A stretch of DNA of 8,727 nucleotides from JBJENW01 sp051880395. Its GTDB lineage: Bacteria > Bacillota > Clostridia > Lachnospirales > Lachnospiraceae. The translations under genes were made by a program, and so were the position numbers. Positions within the stretch are counted from its first letter, which is position 1. Each line of letters begins with the position of its first letter. Location: assembly GCA_051880395.1 (NCBI GenBank), contig JBJENW010000293.1, forward strand, positions 1 to 8,727, written 5' to 3'. The notes under the pieces were generated by a model. It made no database searches. It saw only the letters and a list, made by a program, of their open reading frames with translations, and was not told the DNA's origin. Of this stretch, positions 1-6,648 are shown piece by piece.

Positions 1-99
1 GCAGATACGGTGAAAAAGGAAGTTCCAAGTTTTTCTAACTTAGAACAAACGGTATGCTACTTTTTATCGAATCGTATGTTCAAGTGCCAGGACACATAA
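1..99 (+). CDS. Possible 3' end of an unrecognised gene
   Basis: Frame 1 is open from the first base to a TAA at 97-99 (32 codons). The other two forward frames stop within the first 36 bases. The end reads EQTVCYFLSNRMFKCQDT, with no low-complexity bias. No family is recognised and the start lies outside the window, so this could be a true C-terminus or a chance open stretch. It is followed by a short inverted repeat, GATAC-N10-GTATC, at 100-119 with no T run, so no terminator can be claimed. Confidence 0.3.
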   Translation, partial: ADTVKKEVPSFSNLEQTVCYFLSNRMFKCQDT

Positions 100-187
100 G
101 ATACGGGGGAATAAGTATCGAAAATTTAAGGACAAATGTGGAAAACGATTGATTTTGAAAGAAAAAATTCTTTCAGAAATTTTGACG

Positions 188-201
188 TGAAAAATTTTTC
201 A
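188..201. repeat. 14-base AT-rich palindrome
   Basis: TGAAAAATTTTTCA is a perfect palindrome immediately upstream of the nuclease remnant. A weaker inverted repeat, GAAAGAA-N4-TTCTTTC, lies at 157-174. Both are AT-only or nearly so in a very AT-rich stretch, so they may be chance; they mark the otherwise featureless 100-210 segment. Confidence 0.3.
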
Positions 202-210
202 GACGAATGA

Positions 211-357
211 ATGCCAATCTTGAAAAATGGATGCATGGAAGAACTGGAACTCGCTCTGGATGATCCGGAAATGCCTGCAGATGTGATCAACAAAATGTCA
301 GAGGTAGGTGTAGGATTTCAGAGCGAAAAGCAAATGAATGAATTGCTGATACGATGA
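211..357 (+). pseudogene. 3' remnant of an Rpn-type PD-(D/E)XK nuclease gene
   Basis: The 48 codons from ATG 211 to TGA 355-357 begin MPILKNGCMEELELALDDPE. This closely matches the C-terminal tail of the intact nuclease at 2035-3024 (LLKDGRMEELELALDNPE). By eye, 220-272 and 2938-2990 differ at only about six of 53 bases. An in-frame TGA at 208-210 sits directly before the matching part, and nothing upstream resembles the catalytic domain. The remnant continues to an ending, QMNELLIR, that differs from that of the intact copy, so it comes from a related paralogue and not from a recent duplicate of the same gene. No ribosome binding site is visible; expression is unlikely. Confidence 0.7.
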
Positions 358-480
358 TGTATCCGTTCATACCCTTTTTTTACTATACTATATCGAATAT
401 ACGATATTATATAATAAATACGAAAACAAAAATAAAGAGAAGAATGAGATGAAATATATTGGGAGAAAAGAGACGAGCAC
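358..480. other. AT-rich intergenic segment with inverted repeat
   Basis: This stretch separates the nuclease remnant from the GHKL-like reading frame. It contains a T7 run (374-381 region), an inverted repeat ATATCG-N6-CGATAT at 390-407, and a perfect TATAAT at 410-415. No acceptable -35 hexamer lies 16-18 bases upstream of that TATAAT, so a promoter is possible but not convincing. It encodes nothing resembling the missing N-terminal part of the following gene in any frame I checked. Confidence 0.35.
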
Positions 481-1397
481 ATGTGGAAAGAAAAGTTCCA
501 TTATACATATGAAAATGAGAAATTAAGTATGTGGGTAGATGGAGTGACATTTAGCTATGAATGGCTGCTTCATATTGGGGCATCGACAAAAACGACAGAT
601 AAAAAGAATGGGAATGCCGGATACTTTGGAGAAGGATTTAAGGTGGCTTCGTTATGTGCACATCGTGATTTTAACTGGAACATACAGATGTCTTCTGGTG
701 ACTGGAATCTGGATGTCGTCACCGTGAAACAGACGATTGATCAAACGGAAGTAGAGATGCTCGCATATGATGTGAAAAGTAAGGAAAAAGAGGAAACCAG
801 TCGTCTGGAATTGAACCCGGTTTCAGAAGAGGATTTTCAATTATTTCAAGATGCAATTACAAGTTTTTATTATATCGGAAATCCGTTGTTAGGGGAGAAG
901 ATATGGGAAGGAGATGAGGGCTCCGTATATGTTTGCAAGGTAGAGCAATATAAGAGATGTTATGTCTGCCCCCAATTTATACGATTTCGGATAGAAACCG
1001 ACGAGCGCAGGCAAGAGCCTGGTTAAAAAGGCAGGAAAAAGAATATATGCTTGTTCAGATTTCGTTTGAGTTATTGCATTATCCTACGCTGGAAGAAAAA
1101 TGTGAGGAAAATGGAGAATTTGTGCAGGACGATGAACCGGACAAAAGAGAAAATCAGTGTATCCAGATTTTAGAGCAAGTGATAGATCAGATTTATTTGA
1201 AAAGAACAGTGCTTCGGAAAGAAGGATATTTTGATGCTCTTTCTACTTATGTGCATGAGTCTTGTCATATGTTTGGGGGAGATGCATCACAGGCTTTTAG
1301 TTTGGGACTGACACTGGCGATGGAACTTTTGCTATCACATTATTCGATTGTAGAGAAATATAAAACAGAATGGGAAAAGTTATTTGGTGGAAATTGA
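481..1397 (+). pseudogene. Broken GHKL-type ATPase-like gene (frameshifted, 5'-truncated)
   Basis: Two overlapping frames together read as one protein. The first (481-1026) carries the middle of a GHKL (Hsp90/histidine-kinase-like) ATP-binding fold. It has a DG at residues 20-21 where the DxG box is expected, then HIGASTK (31-37), and GYFGEGFK (47-54) as the glycine-rich ATP lid. The second (957-1397) carries a zinc-protease-like HESCH-MFGGD motif (residues 100-109). The expected N box (E-x-x-x-N) is missing at the start, so the gene appears 5'-truncated; no good ribosome binding site precedes ATG 481. Adding one C to the C5 run at 969-973 joins the frames as YVCPP-IYTISDRNRR and gives about 305 residues. 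Function unknown; proteins with a GHKL domain and a C-terminal HExxH-like motif occur in Clostridia from memory, but I cannot name a characterised member. A real single-base loss and a sequencing error look the same here. Confidence 0.6.
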
Positions 1398-1519
1398 TTT
1401 TTGAAGGGGATAGGGAACGGTTTTTTTTGCAGAGACTACAAAAAAGAAAACGGATAAAACATTCAAAAAATGTGACCGTAAAATCTAAAAAACTACATCA
1501 GAAGGATGAAAATAAAATA

Positions 1520-1545
1520 GCGAGGTCGGAATACATCCGCCTCGC
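1520..1545 (-). terminator. GC-rich hairpin, possible reverse-strand terminator
   Basis: GCGAGG (1520-1525) pairs with CCTCGC (1540-1545), and inside it CGGA (1527-1530) pairs with TCCG (1536-1539), leaving a single bulged T at 1526 and a five-base loop. On the minus strand the stem is followed by TATTTTATTTT, a passable U tract. On the plus strand no T run follows. No minus-strand gene to the right is intact, so if it is a terminator it is an orphan; it may instead belong to a dispersed hairpin repeat. Confidence 0.4.
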
Positions 1546-1821
1546 CACAGTGCAGTCCGTAAACATACACCTCAATTTGTAATTATACTATACATCATTT
1601 GATGTTTTTATGCAAGCAAATAAATGAACAAAAATTTCGTTTTGAAAATCGGTTATGAGGTTTTGCAGTTTTTTGCGGAATAGTTTAACTGTTTTAATAT
1701 GCAGATGATCAATATTCAGTAGCCTAAAAAATAATCAAATGTAATGTTCTTTATATTTGTTTCCTACGTTGCCCATGTGATAAGATTTTTCACAGCCATT
1801 TCAATAAACAAATGTAAATCA

Positions 1822-1845
1822 GGGAGCCGGAGTAATCCGGCTCTC
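1822..1845. repeat. Strong GTAA-loop hairpin without a T run
   Basis: GAGCCGGA (1824-1831) pairs perfectly with TCCGGCTC (1836-1843) around a GTAA tetraloop of GNRA type. The stem extends by a G-T wobble (1823/1844) and a G-C pair (1822/1845). It is followed on the plus strand by A7 and, on the minus strand, by no T run, so it does not read as a terminator in either direction. It lies 12 bases upstream of the -35 box of the next promoter, so a regulatory role or a REP-like repeat are both possible. Confidence 0.45.
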
Positions 1846-1856
1846 AAAAAAAGTGA

Positions 1857-1885
1857 TTGAAAAAGACATATATATGAGGTATAAT
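1857..1885 (+). promoter_or_regulatory. SigA-type promoter for the nuclease gene
   Basis: TTGAAA (1857-1862) and a perfect TATAAT (1880-1885) are separated by 17 bases, giving 11 of 12 consensus matches at ideal spacing. Transcription would begin near 1892 and yield a leader of about 140 bases before the TTG start at 2035. This is the best vegetative promoter in the window. Confidence 0.75.
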
Positions 1886-1918
1886 CTCCTTGTTTGTATC
1901 CATTCACGATCATTCAAA

Positions 1919-1955
1919 AAATACCATTCCGGTATTTCAAGGAGCAGATCGCTCC
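1919..1955 (+). promoter_or_regulatory. Two consecutive hairpins in the nuclease-gene leader
   Basis: AAATACC (1919-1925) pairs with GGTATTT (1931-1937) around ATTCC, and GGAGC (1941-1945) pairs with GCTCC (1951-1955) around AGATC. Neither has a T run. They lie between the predicted transcription start and the ribosome binding site and could influence mRNA stability or translation. No known riboswitch class is recognised. Confidence 0.35.
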
Positions 1956-2034
1956 GACAATCCAAAAATCAACACAAAAATTTACACTTGGCATAGAAAT
2001 ATCCTCATGCTAAAATGAAAGGAGAAACCATTTA

Positions 2035-3024
2035 TTGAACAACGAAAAACAAACACAAAACACCGCTTACGATGATGTATTTCGGACACTTCTGAATGAC
2101 TGTACCCGTCTGATCATTCCAGTCATCAACGAAGTGTTCCACACAACGTATGCGCTGGATGACGAGATCCAGCTTTTAAACAACGAACTTTACACTGCAG
2201 GTGCAAACAAAAAGACAGGACGACGTAGCAAAAAACGAGAAACAGACTCCCAGATTCAATTCGCAAATCTCGGAAAACACCTGTTTCACATCGAATGCCA
2301 GAGCACAAAAGACGGAACCATGATCGTGCGGATGTTCGAGTACGACACAGCAATCGCGATCAACAAAAGTCGGATGGAGGGAAACACACTGGTGATCGAC
2401 TATCCGAAATCAGCGGTGATGTACCTGCGTGAACAGACAGACATGCCGGATGTGCTGGATATAAGAATCCGAACATCAGAGGGAGAAATCCATCATCATG
2501 TGCCAGTAATCAAAACACAGGTATATTCCGTCAGCGATATTTTTGAAAAGCAGTTGTATTTCTTAATTCCATTTTATCTGTTCCATTATGAAAGAGAATT
2601 CGATGAACTGGAACACAATCCGCAAAAGAGGCAGAGGCTTCATGATGACTATATGGAAATCTTAGAAAAACTCGATCAGGCGTACGAAAAAGAAAAAACA
2701 ATCAGCTTTCTGGAAAAGAACACATTAAAAGATCTGTGTCGGGCAGTAGCAAAGAGGTTGACAGAAGGAAAATATGAAGAGATAGAAGAAGAGGTGAATA
2801 CGATTATGGGTGGAAAAATCTTGGAGTATGAAACAAAAACAGCGTACAATAAAGGCTGGAAAGATGGAGAAGAACGAGGAGAAGAAAAAGGAGAAAAAAG
2901 GGGAGAAAAAAAACATGCCAGGCTCATGAAAGCACTCTTGAAAGATGGCCGCATGGAAGAATTGGAACTCGCCCTGGATAATCCGGAAATTTTGAGCAAA
3001 TTGTACAAAGAATATCAAATCTAA
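2035..3024 (+). CDS. Rpn-family PD-(D/E)XK nuclease (transposase-like)
   Basis: A 329-residue protein of the Rpn / 'PD-(D/E)XK nuclease family transposase' group. These are DNA endonucleases that, in Escherichia coli RpnA, promote RecA-independent recombination; the transposase label is historical. The N-terminal catalytic domain shows YDDVFRTLLND (12-22), ETDSQIQF with D71, and HIECQS with E87 and Q89, fitting the D...E-x-Q variant of the PD-(D/E)XK active site. A middle helical region (about 160-260) leads to a glycine/charged tract (274-294, GWKDGEERGEEKGEKRGEKK) and a short conserved tail, MEELELALDNPE. The start is TTG at 2035, ten bases after AAAGGAG (2018-2024); no in-frame ATG is better placed. 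A SigA promoter lies upstream and a terminator downstream, so it is probably a single-gene unit. The GAA/GGA-rich DNA of the tract (about 2865-2915) is prone to slippage. Biological role in this host unknown. Confidence 0.85.
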   Translation: MNNEKQTQNTAYDDVFRTLLNDCTRLIIPVINEVFHTTYALDDEIQLLNNELYTAGANKKTGRRSKKRETDSQIQFANLGKHLFHIECQSTKDGTMIVRMFEYDTAIAINKSRMEGNTLVIDYPKSAVMYLREQTDMPDVLDIRIRTSEGEIHHHVPVIKTQVYSVSDIFEKQLYFLIPFYLFHYEREFDELEHNPQKRQRLHDDYMEILEKLDQAYEKEKTISFLEKNTLKDLCRAVAKRLTEGKYEEIEEEVNTIMGGKILEYETKTAYNKGWKDGEERGEEKGEKRGEKKHARLMKALLKDGRMEELELALDNPEILSKLYKEYQI

Positions 3025-3047
3025 GAAAAATCAGCCAATCAATGGAG

Positions 3048-3088
3048 CAGGCACGGCAGAATCAATGGATTTTGCTGTGCCTGTTTTT
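3048..3088 (+). terminator. Rho-independent terminator after the nuclease gene
   Basis: CAGGCACGGCA (3048-3058) pairs with TGCTGTGCCTG (3073-3083), an 11-base-pair stem with one G-T wobble, directly followed by T5 (3084-3088). It sits 24 bases after the nuclease stop codon and insulates the flagellin promoter from upstream transcription. Confidence 0.85.
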
Positions 3089-3177
3089 GAATATAAATTA
3101 GAAAGCTCAATTTGTCTAATGTTTCATACAGCGTTTCCTACCAACAACTTTAATTATAAAGAAATATCTGATACAGG

Positions 3178-3204
3178 TAAAAATTGGAAGAAAAGTGTCG
3201 ATAA
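3178..3204 (+). promoter_or_regulatory. Sigma-28 (SigD) promoter of the flagellin operon
   Basis: TAAA (3178-3181), 15 bases, then GTCGATAA (3197-3204). The Bacillus/Clostridia SigD consensus is TAAA-N15-GCCGATAA, so there is a single mismatch at ideal spacing. The start of transcription should be near 3211, about 95 bases before the flagellin ATG. Sigma-28 control means late expression, after the hook is finished and the anti-sigma factor FlgM is exported or inhibited. Confidence 0.85.
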
Positions 3205-3227
3205 ACAAAATGTAAAAGATTCATTGT

Positions 3228-3245
3228 ATTGGAATGGATTCCAAT
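3228..3245 (+). promoter_or_regulatory. Predicted CsrA site 1: GGA in a hairpin loop
   Basis: ATTGGAA (3228-3234) pairs perfectly with TTCCAAT (3239-3245), leaving the tetraloop TGGA. Loop plus closing pair reads ATGGAT, matching the CsrA core A-N-GGA-N displayed at the top of a stem, as in high-affinity CsrA sites. It lies in the flagellin leader 58 bases before the second predicted site, a distance a CsrA dimer can bridge. Prediction only. Confidence 0.55.
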
Positions 3246-3291
3246 TAGGATTGTGTAATAAATGGGGTATATCATACACAATAAATGAGAC

Positions 3292-3303
3292 ATGGAGGTG
3301 GAG
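3292..3303 (+). promoter_or_regulatory. Shine-Dalgarno overlapping predicted CsrA site 2
   Basis: The sequence ATGGAGGTGGAG contains GGAGG (3294-3298) eight bases before ATG 3307, a near-ideal ribosome binding site. The same bases form A-N-GGA (ATGGA, 3292-3296), a CsrA core. CsrA bound here would block ribosome entry, as shown for hag of Bacillus subtilis. This Shine-Dalgarno is also what fixes ATG 3307, and not the in-frame ATG at 3292, as the start. Confidence 0.6.
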
Positions 3304-3306
3304 AAA

Positions 3307-6300
3307 ATGATCGTTTCAGCCAGTAATATGGCATCTGCAATGTTTACCACACGACAATTGAATACAGCAAATACAAAAAAGACAGGATCAATGGAGAAGC
3401 TTTCTTCCGGTTACCGGATCAACCGGGCTGCAGATGATGCGGCGAATTTGTGTATATCTGAGAAAATGCGTAGCAGAATACGAGGATTGGATCGTGGCGC
3501 AAAAAATGTACAGGATGGCGTATCCTGGCTTCAGGTAGCAGACGGAGCCATGAATGAGTCATATGATATGTTGCACCGTGTAAAAGAGTTGGCCGTGCAG
3601 GCGGCAAATGATACAAATACAGAGAGCGATCGCGAAGCGATTACAGAAGAAATGCAGCAGCTTCGTCAGGAAATGAATCGCATTTCAGATACAACAGAGT
3701 TTAATACAGAGCCGGTCTTTTTAGAATATTATGGAAAGCTGGATGTAGAAGGAAAACTGGATGATGTAAAAATTTATAATGCCACGTTTGATGATCAGAC
3801 GGGGGATGTCACATACGGCGGTATGGTGTTTCATGGAGAACGAATCCCATGGGATGATATAGATAATACCATGGTTTATACAACACCGCCACCGGTTGTG
3901 GAACAATTATTTAAAGGTGGCGATTACATCTATCATGATCCGAAAACAGACAGCGACTTGAAAATTCACTGTGAGGACGGTGCAAAGGTTCCGGAAATCT
4001 CTCGTCAAATTTCCATCTCTGCAGATGGAAGAGGGATCAATATTGACGGAACTATCAGCGCATGGAAAGATTTAGTGGATGAGGATGGCGTCCCATACTC
4101 AGAAGCAGGGGCCCATGGCGGGGACTGGACATTACAGTATGGCAGTGCAAAATTAATCTTTACCATCGGTATGGATGCACAAGACGCATCGGATATGGCA
4201 AAAGTCATCAATTCGACACAGACAGGACCTATGATTTATAAGTGGAGCAGCAATTATGCAGGAACAGCGGAGGAGAAGGCTGTGGACGCAGATGTGTCAG
4301 TCACAATGAAGGGTGACAAAAAAGAACAAAATAAAGTACAGATTACCTCCGTACTGGCACAAGCATGTTCAAATCAGGCAGCTTTTGTATCGAATCGTTC
4401 TTATACTGTTCATGCCGGAGAATATCCACCAACGACATCGACCACTCCAAGTTATCCTCCGACAGGTAATCGAGGAATCTGGCTCTCTGACAGCAGTGGT
4501 ACACCGATTGCAGATTCCTTCCGTTCTTGGAAAAGTATGGGAATCGATCCGTGGGATAATACAGATCCTAATAAAGCATGGGATACAGGAGAAGGGATCA
4601 GTCAGACCATCACGTATGAATATAAGGATATTGATCAGAATACGAATCCGGCAGATGATACAGGAATTTCATTCACCTTTCAGTTGTCAGACGTGACAAG
4701 TGAAGACTCGGTAATCGATGGATTGGATGGTATGGTGATAAAGCCGAATCAGATTATTACAGATTATGATATCCATGCAGATTTTCAGAACCCAGACCCG
4801 ACAAAGGCGGATCGAAATATACTAAGCGTTCAGACGAAATCAAATGTAACGGTCAGCTATGATCAGGAAAGTGCCATGGGAAGAAACTTTGATACGCAGA
4901 AAGATACCCTGATAGCGAATCAACGTATCACATACGATTCAACGCAAACACCACCAACCGTTACATGGACCGGAACAAAAAATGGCGCACAACCAATAGA
5001 AGTATCCGGAACAACGGATACACAGGAAGCACAGGTGAAAGAGGATGTGCAGAGATATTTGGAAAGATTCCTGGCAGACAGACTTGACATCATAAAACAA
5101 AATAAACTGAATGGAATTGTAGAGGTAGAACCAAAAACATTAGATGAAGTTCTTGGAGCAAGCAACATTACAACAAATGGGTATTTCAGTGACAATTTTA
5201 CATTAGATGCATCAATGCCGCACAGTAATCGTGATGTGCAGGAGGGGGAAACTTATCATACAGCATTTATTAATTTTAGTAGTATTACGCAGGCAAGCGA
5301 TTTAGATAAATTAAATGGAACTGGATTTGATACGACATGTGCAACTTGTTCGAATCATTACAGTATACAATTTAAAAATATTGTGTCAGACCCGACAGGC
5401 GATGTAAACGGTTGCCGTTATAAAAAGACACAGTCCGGGAATAATTTCACATTAGAAATCGATCTGACAGATTTGGAGCAACATGGTGTTTCGACAGGTA
5501 CAGATTTAGCAAAAAAAATCGTTGAGATTGTATCTAATGATGTGATGGATTTTCATTATACCCAGTATGCCGCGGATGGACCGATACTGCGCGTATTTGA
5601 TAATCGACCAACTATAAATGAAAGAGATGCGACATTTTATACTGTACCGTATGATAAAGACAGCATGAAGACATATAATTTTGAACTAAAAGACACCGAT
5701 CCAGATGGAAAAGATATAATGAGCCTGTCCTACGATTATAATTTTGCAGATGTAAAAAAGTACTTGAAGATTGATACTCCTGCAACAGTAGGCGGAGACT
5801 ATGTACGCTTGTGGGATACACAAAATAATCAAGAGTCGGATAAATATTGTAAAAAAGCGGACGCTTTTGGTAAGGAGGTTGTAGGAGCAGACGGAAGAAA
5901 AGTAATCTATACCGGACCATCCACTGCTGTGAAAGAATATGATCTAAAAACATATTTTGATGATGGAACCAATCAGTATGATATTGATCAAAATCGTGAT
6001 CAGGCGGTTGCGCAGGCGGCAGAAGCTTATGCAAAATATGCAGTAAAGAAAATGCTGACAAATACAGTTGCATCATTGCAATCAAATGACTATACAAAAT
6101 TTACGTTATCCGGAGATGAAAAACAAAATAAAGCAATTAATACACTATTTGATAATCACTTTGACATAGAAGATAAAGGATCCGGCCTGCTGATCAAAAA
6201 CAGTGGCCGAGAAGGCGATGAGACTGTCATTCCCAAATTTACGATCAACGCCGGAATCCTTCGAATGTCAAAGGCATCCGGAATGACGCGGGAAGCGGCA

Positions 6301-6573
6301 GAAAAGACACTGCGAAATGTAGACAGAGGACTCAAATGGCTGTCGAGTGTCCGTACGACATACGGAGGCTATCAGAACCGCCTGGAGCATACCTATGCCA
6401 ACAATGTAAATACAGAAGAGAACACGCAGGCAGCAGAATCAAGGATTCGAGACACAGATATTGCGAAAGAAATGGTACAGTATTCCACACAAAATATCAT
6501 ACAGCAGGCAGGGGAGGCAATGCTGTCACAGGATGTGAAAGCTTCGGATTGGCTGCTGCAGTTGTTACAGTGA
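3307..6573 (+). CDS. fliC: Giant flagellin with about 850-residue central domain
   Basis: Structural subunit of the flagellar filament, exported through the flagellar type III system. From ATG 3307 it is 1088 residues; typical flagellins have 270-550. The N-terminal flagellin domain (about 1-135) includes KLSSGYRINRAADDAA, ISEKMRSRIRGL and DGVSWLQVADGA. The C-terminal domain (about 992-1088) includes RTTYGGYQNRLEH, ESRIRDTDIAKEM and the terminal LLQLLQ. Between them lies a long variable region rich in Asp, Thr and Asn. It contains a Pro/Thr/Ser linker (374-386, a candidate O-glycosylation spot) and a CATC motif at 678-681 in GFDTTCATCSNHYSIQF; a similar cysteine segment is, from memory, common in Lachnospiraceae flagellins. 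Seven cysteines in all is unusual for a flagellin. No HExxH is present, so it is not a flagellinolysin. The start is set by GGAGG eight bases upstream and by homology to flagellin N termini (MIV...). Sigma-28 promoter upstream; second flagellin downstream. Confidence 0.93.
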   Translation: MIVSASNMASAMFTTRQLNTANTKKTGSMEKLSSGYRINRAADDAANLCISEKMRSRIRGLDRGAKNVQDGVSWLQVADGAMNESYDMLHRVKELAVQAANDTNTESDREAITEEMQQLRQEMNRISDTTEFNTEPVFLEYYGKLDVEGKLDDVKIYNATFDDQTGDVTYGGMVFHGERIPWDDIDNTMVYTTPPPVVEQLFKGGDYIYHDPKTDSDLKIHCEDGAKVPEISRQISISADGRGINIDGTISAWKDLVDEDGVPYSEAGAHGGDWTLQYGSAKLIFTIGMDAQDASDMAKVINSTQTGPMIYKWSSNYAGTAEEKAVDADVSVTMKGDKKEQNKVQITSVLAQACSNQAAFVSNRSYTVHAGEYPPTTSTTPSYPPTGNRGIWLSDSSGTPIADSFRSWKSMGIDPWDNTDPNKAWDTGEGISQTITYEYKDIDQNTNPADDTGISFTFQLSDVTSEDSVIDGLDGMVIKPNQIITDYDIHADFQNPDPTKADRNILSVQTKSNVTVSYDQESAMGRNFDTQKDTLIANQRITYDSTQTPPTVTWTGTKNGAQPIEVSGTTDTQEAQVKEDVQRYLERFLADRLDIIKQNKLNGIVEVEPKTLDEVLGASNITTNGYFSDNFTLDASMPHSNRDVQEGETYHTAFINFSSITQASDLDKLNGTGFDTTCATCSNHYSIQFKNIVSDPTGDVNGCRYKKTQSGNNFTLEIDLTDLEQHGVSTGTDLAKKIVEIVSNDVMDFHYTQYAADGPILRVFDNRPTINERDATFYTVPYDKDSMKTYNFELKDTDPDGKDIMSLSYDYNFADVKKYLKIDTPATVGGDYVRLWDTQNNQESDKYCKKADAFGKEVVGADGRKVIYTGPSTAVKEYDLKTYFDDGTNQYDIDQNRDQAVAQAAEAYAKYAVKKMLTNTVASLQSNDYTKFTLSGDEKQNKAINTLFDNHFDIEDKGSGLLIKNSGREGDETVIPKFTINAGILRMSKASGMTREAAEKTLRNVDRGLKWLSSVRTTYGGYQNRLEHTYANNVNTEENTQAAESRIRDTDIAKEMVQYSTQNIIQQAGEAMLSQDVKASDWLLQLLQ

Positions 6574-6648
6574 TAGGACAAATAAAGGCTGGAAAATCAC
6601 ACATATAGTAAAAAAGGCCTGTTTGAAACGAGTTATGGGGGGATTTTT
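6574..6648 (+). other. Short spacer between the two flagellins with unusual ribosome binding site
   Basis: The 75-base gap shows no hairpin followed by a T run and no sigma-28 match, so read-through from the first flagellin is the simplest expression model. Its end is a G6-A-T7 tract (6637-6650, the last T's overlapping the TTG start). The G6-A acts as the Shine-Dalgarno, and the T run forms the spacer to TTG 6649-6651. The homopolymers could change length by slippage and alter translation. Confidence 0.5.

Larger units (their letters stand above)
1398..1856. other. Long intergenic region without a convincing gene
   Basis: No reading frame here has both a ribosome binding site and protein-like composition. 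The segment holds two strong hairpins (1520-1545 and 1822-1845, listed separately) and a weak AT-rich hairpin ACATC-N4-GATGT at 1592-1605 followed by five T, which could be a poor forward terminator. The remainder is AT-rich with many stops in all frames, as expected for decayed DNA between accessory genes. Confidence 0.6.

Noticed and set aside
1370..1582. 70-codon forward frame after the GHKL-like gene
   Set aside because: No ribosome binding site, very lysine-rich AT-driven composition, overlaps the end of the previous frame and runs through the 1520-1545 hairpin.
1988..2016. TTGGCA-N17-TAAAAT, a second promoter-like pair before the nuclease gene
   Set aside because: Transcription would start near 2023, inside or after the AAAGGAG ribosome binding site, leaving the mRNA without it. 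The 1857-1885 promoter fits better.
3292..3306. ATG 3292 as the flagellin start
   Set aside because: It overlaps the Shine-Dalgarno itself and would add MEVEK before the typical MIV flagellin start; ATG 3307 has correct spacing.
3065..3310. 81-codon forward frame between terminator and flagellin
   Set aside because: It starts inside the terminator and runs across the sigma-28 promoter and the flagellin ribosome binding site; no Shine-Dalgarno.
4313..4696. 127-codon forward frame inside the first flagellin
   Set aside because: Fully inside the flagellin in another frame, with no signal for translation; the flagellin frame is unbroken.
3307..6573. Flagellinolysin (protease domain in the flagellin insert)
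   Set aside because: No HExxH motif was found in the central region.
6574..6648. Own sigma-28 promoter or terminator between the flagellins
   Set aside because: TAAA tetramers occur, but 15 bases later there is no GCCGATAA-like element, and no stem is followed by a T run.
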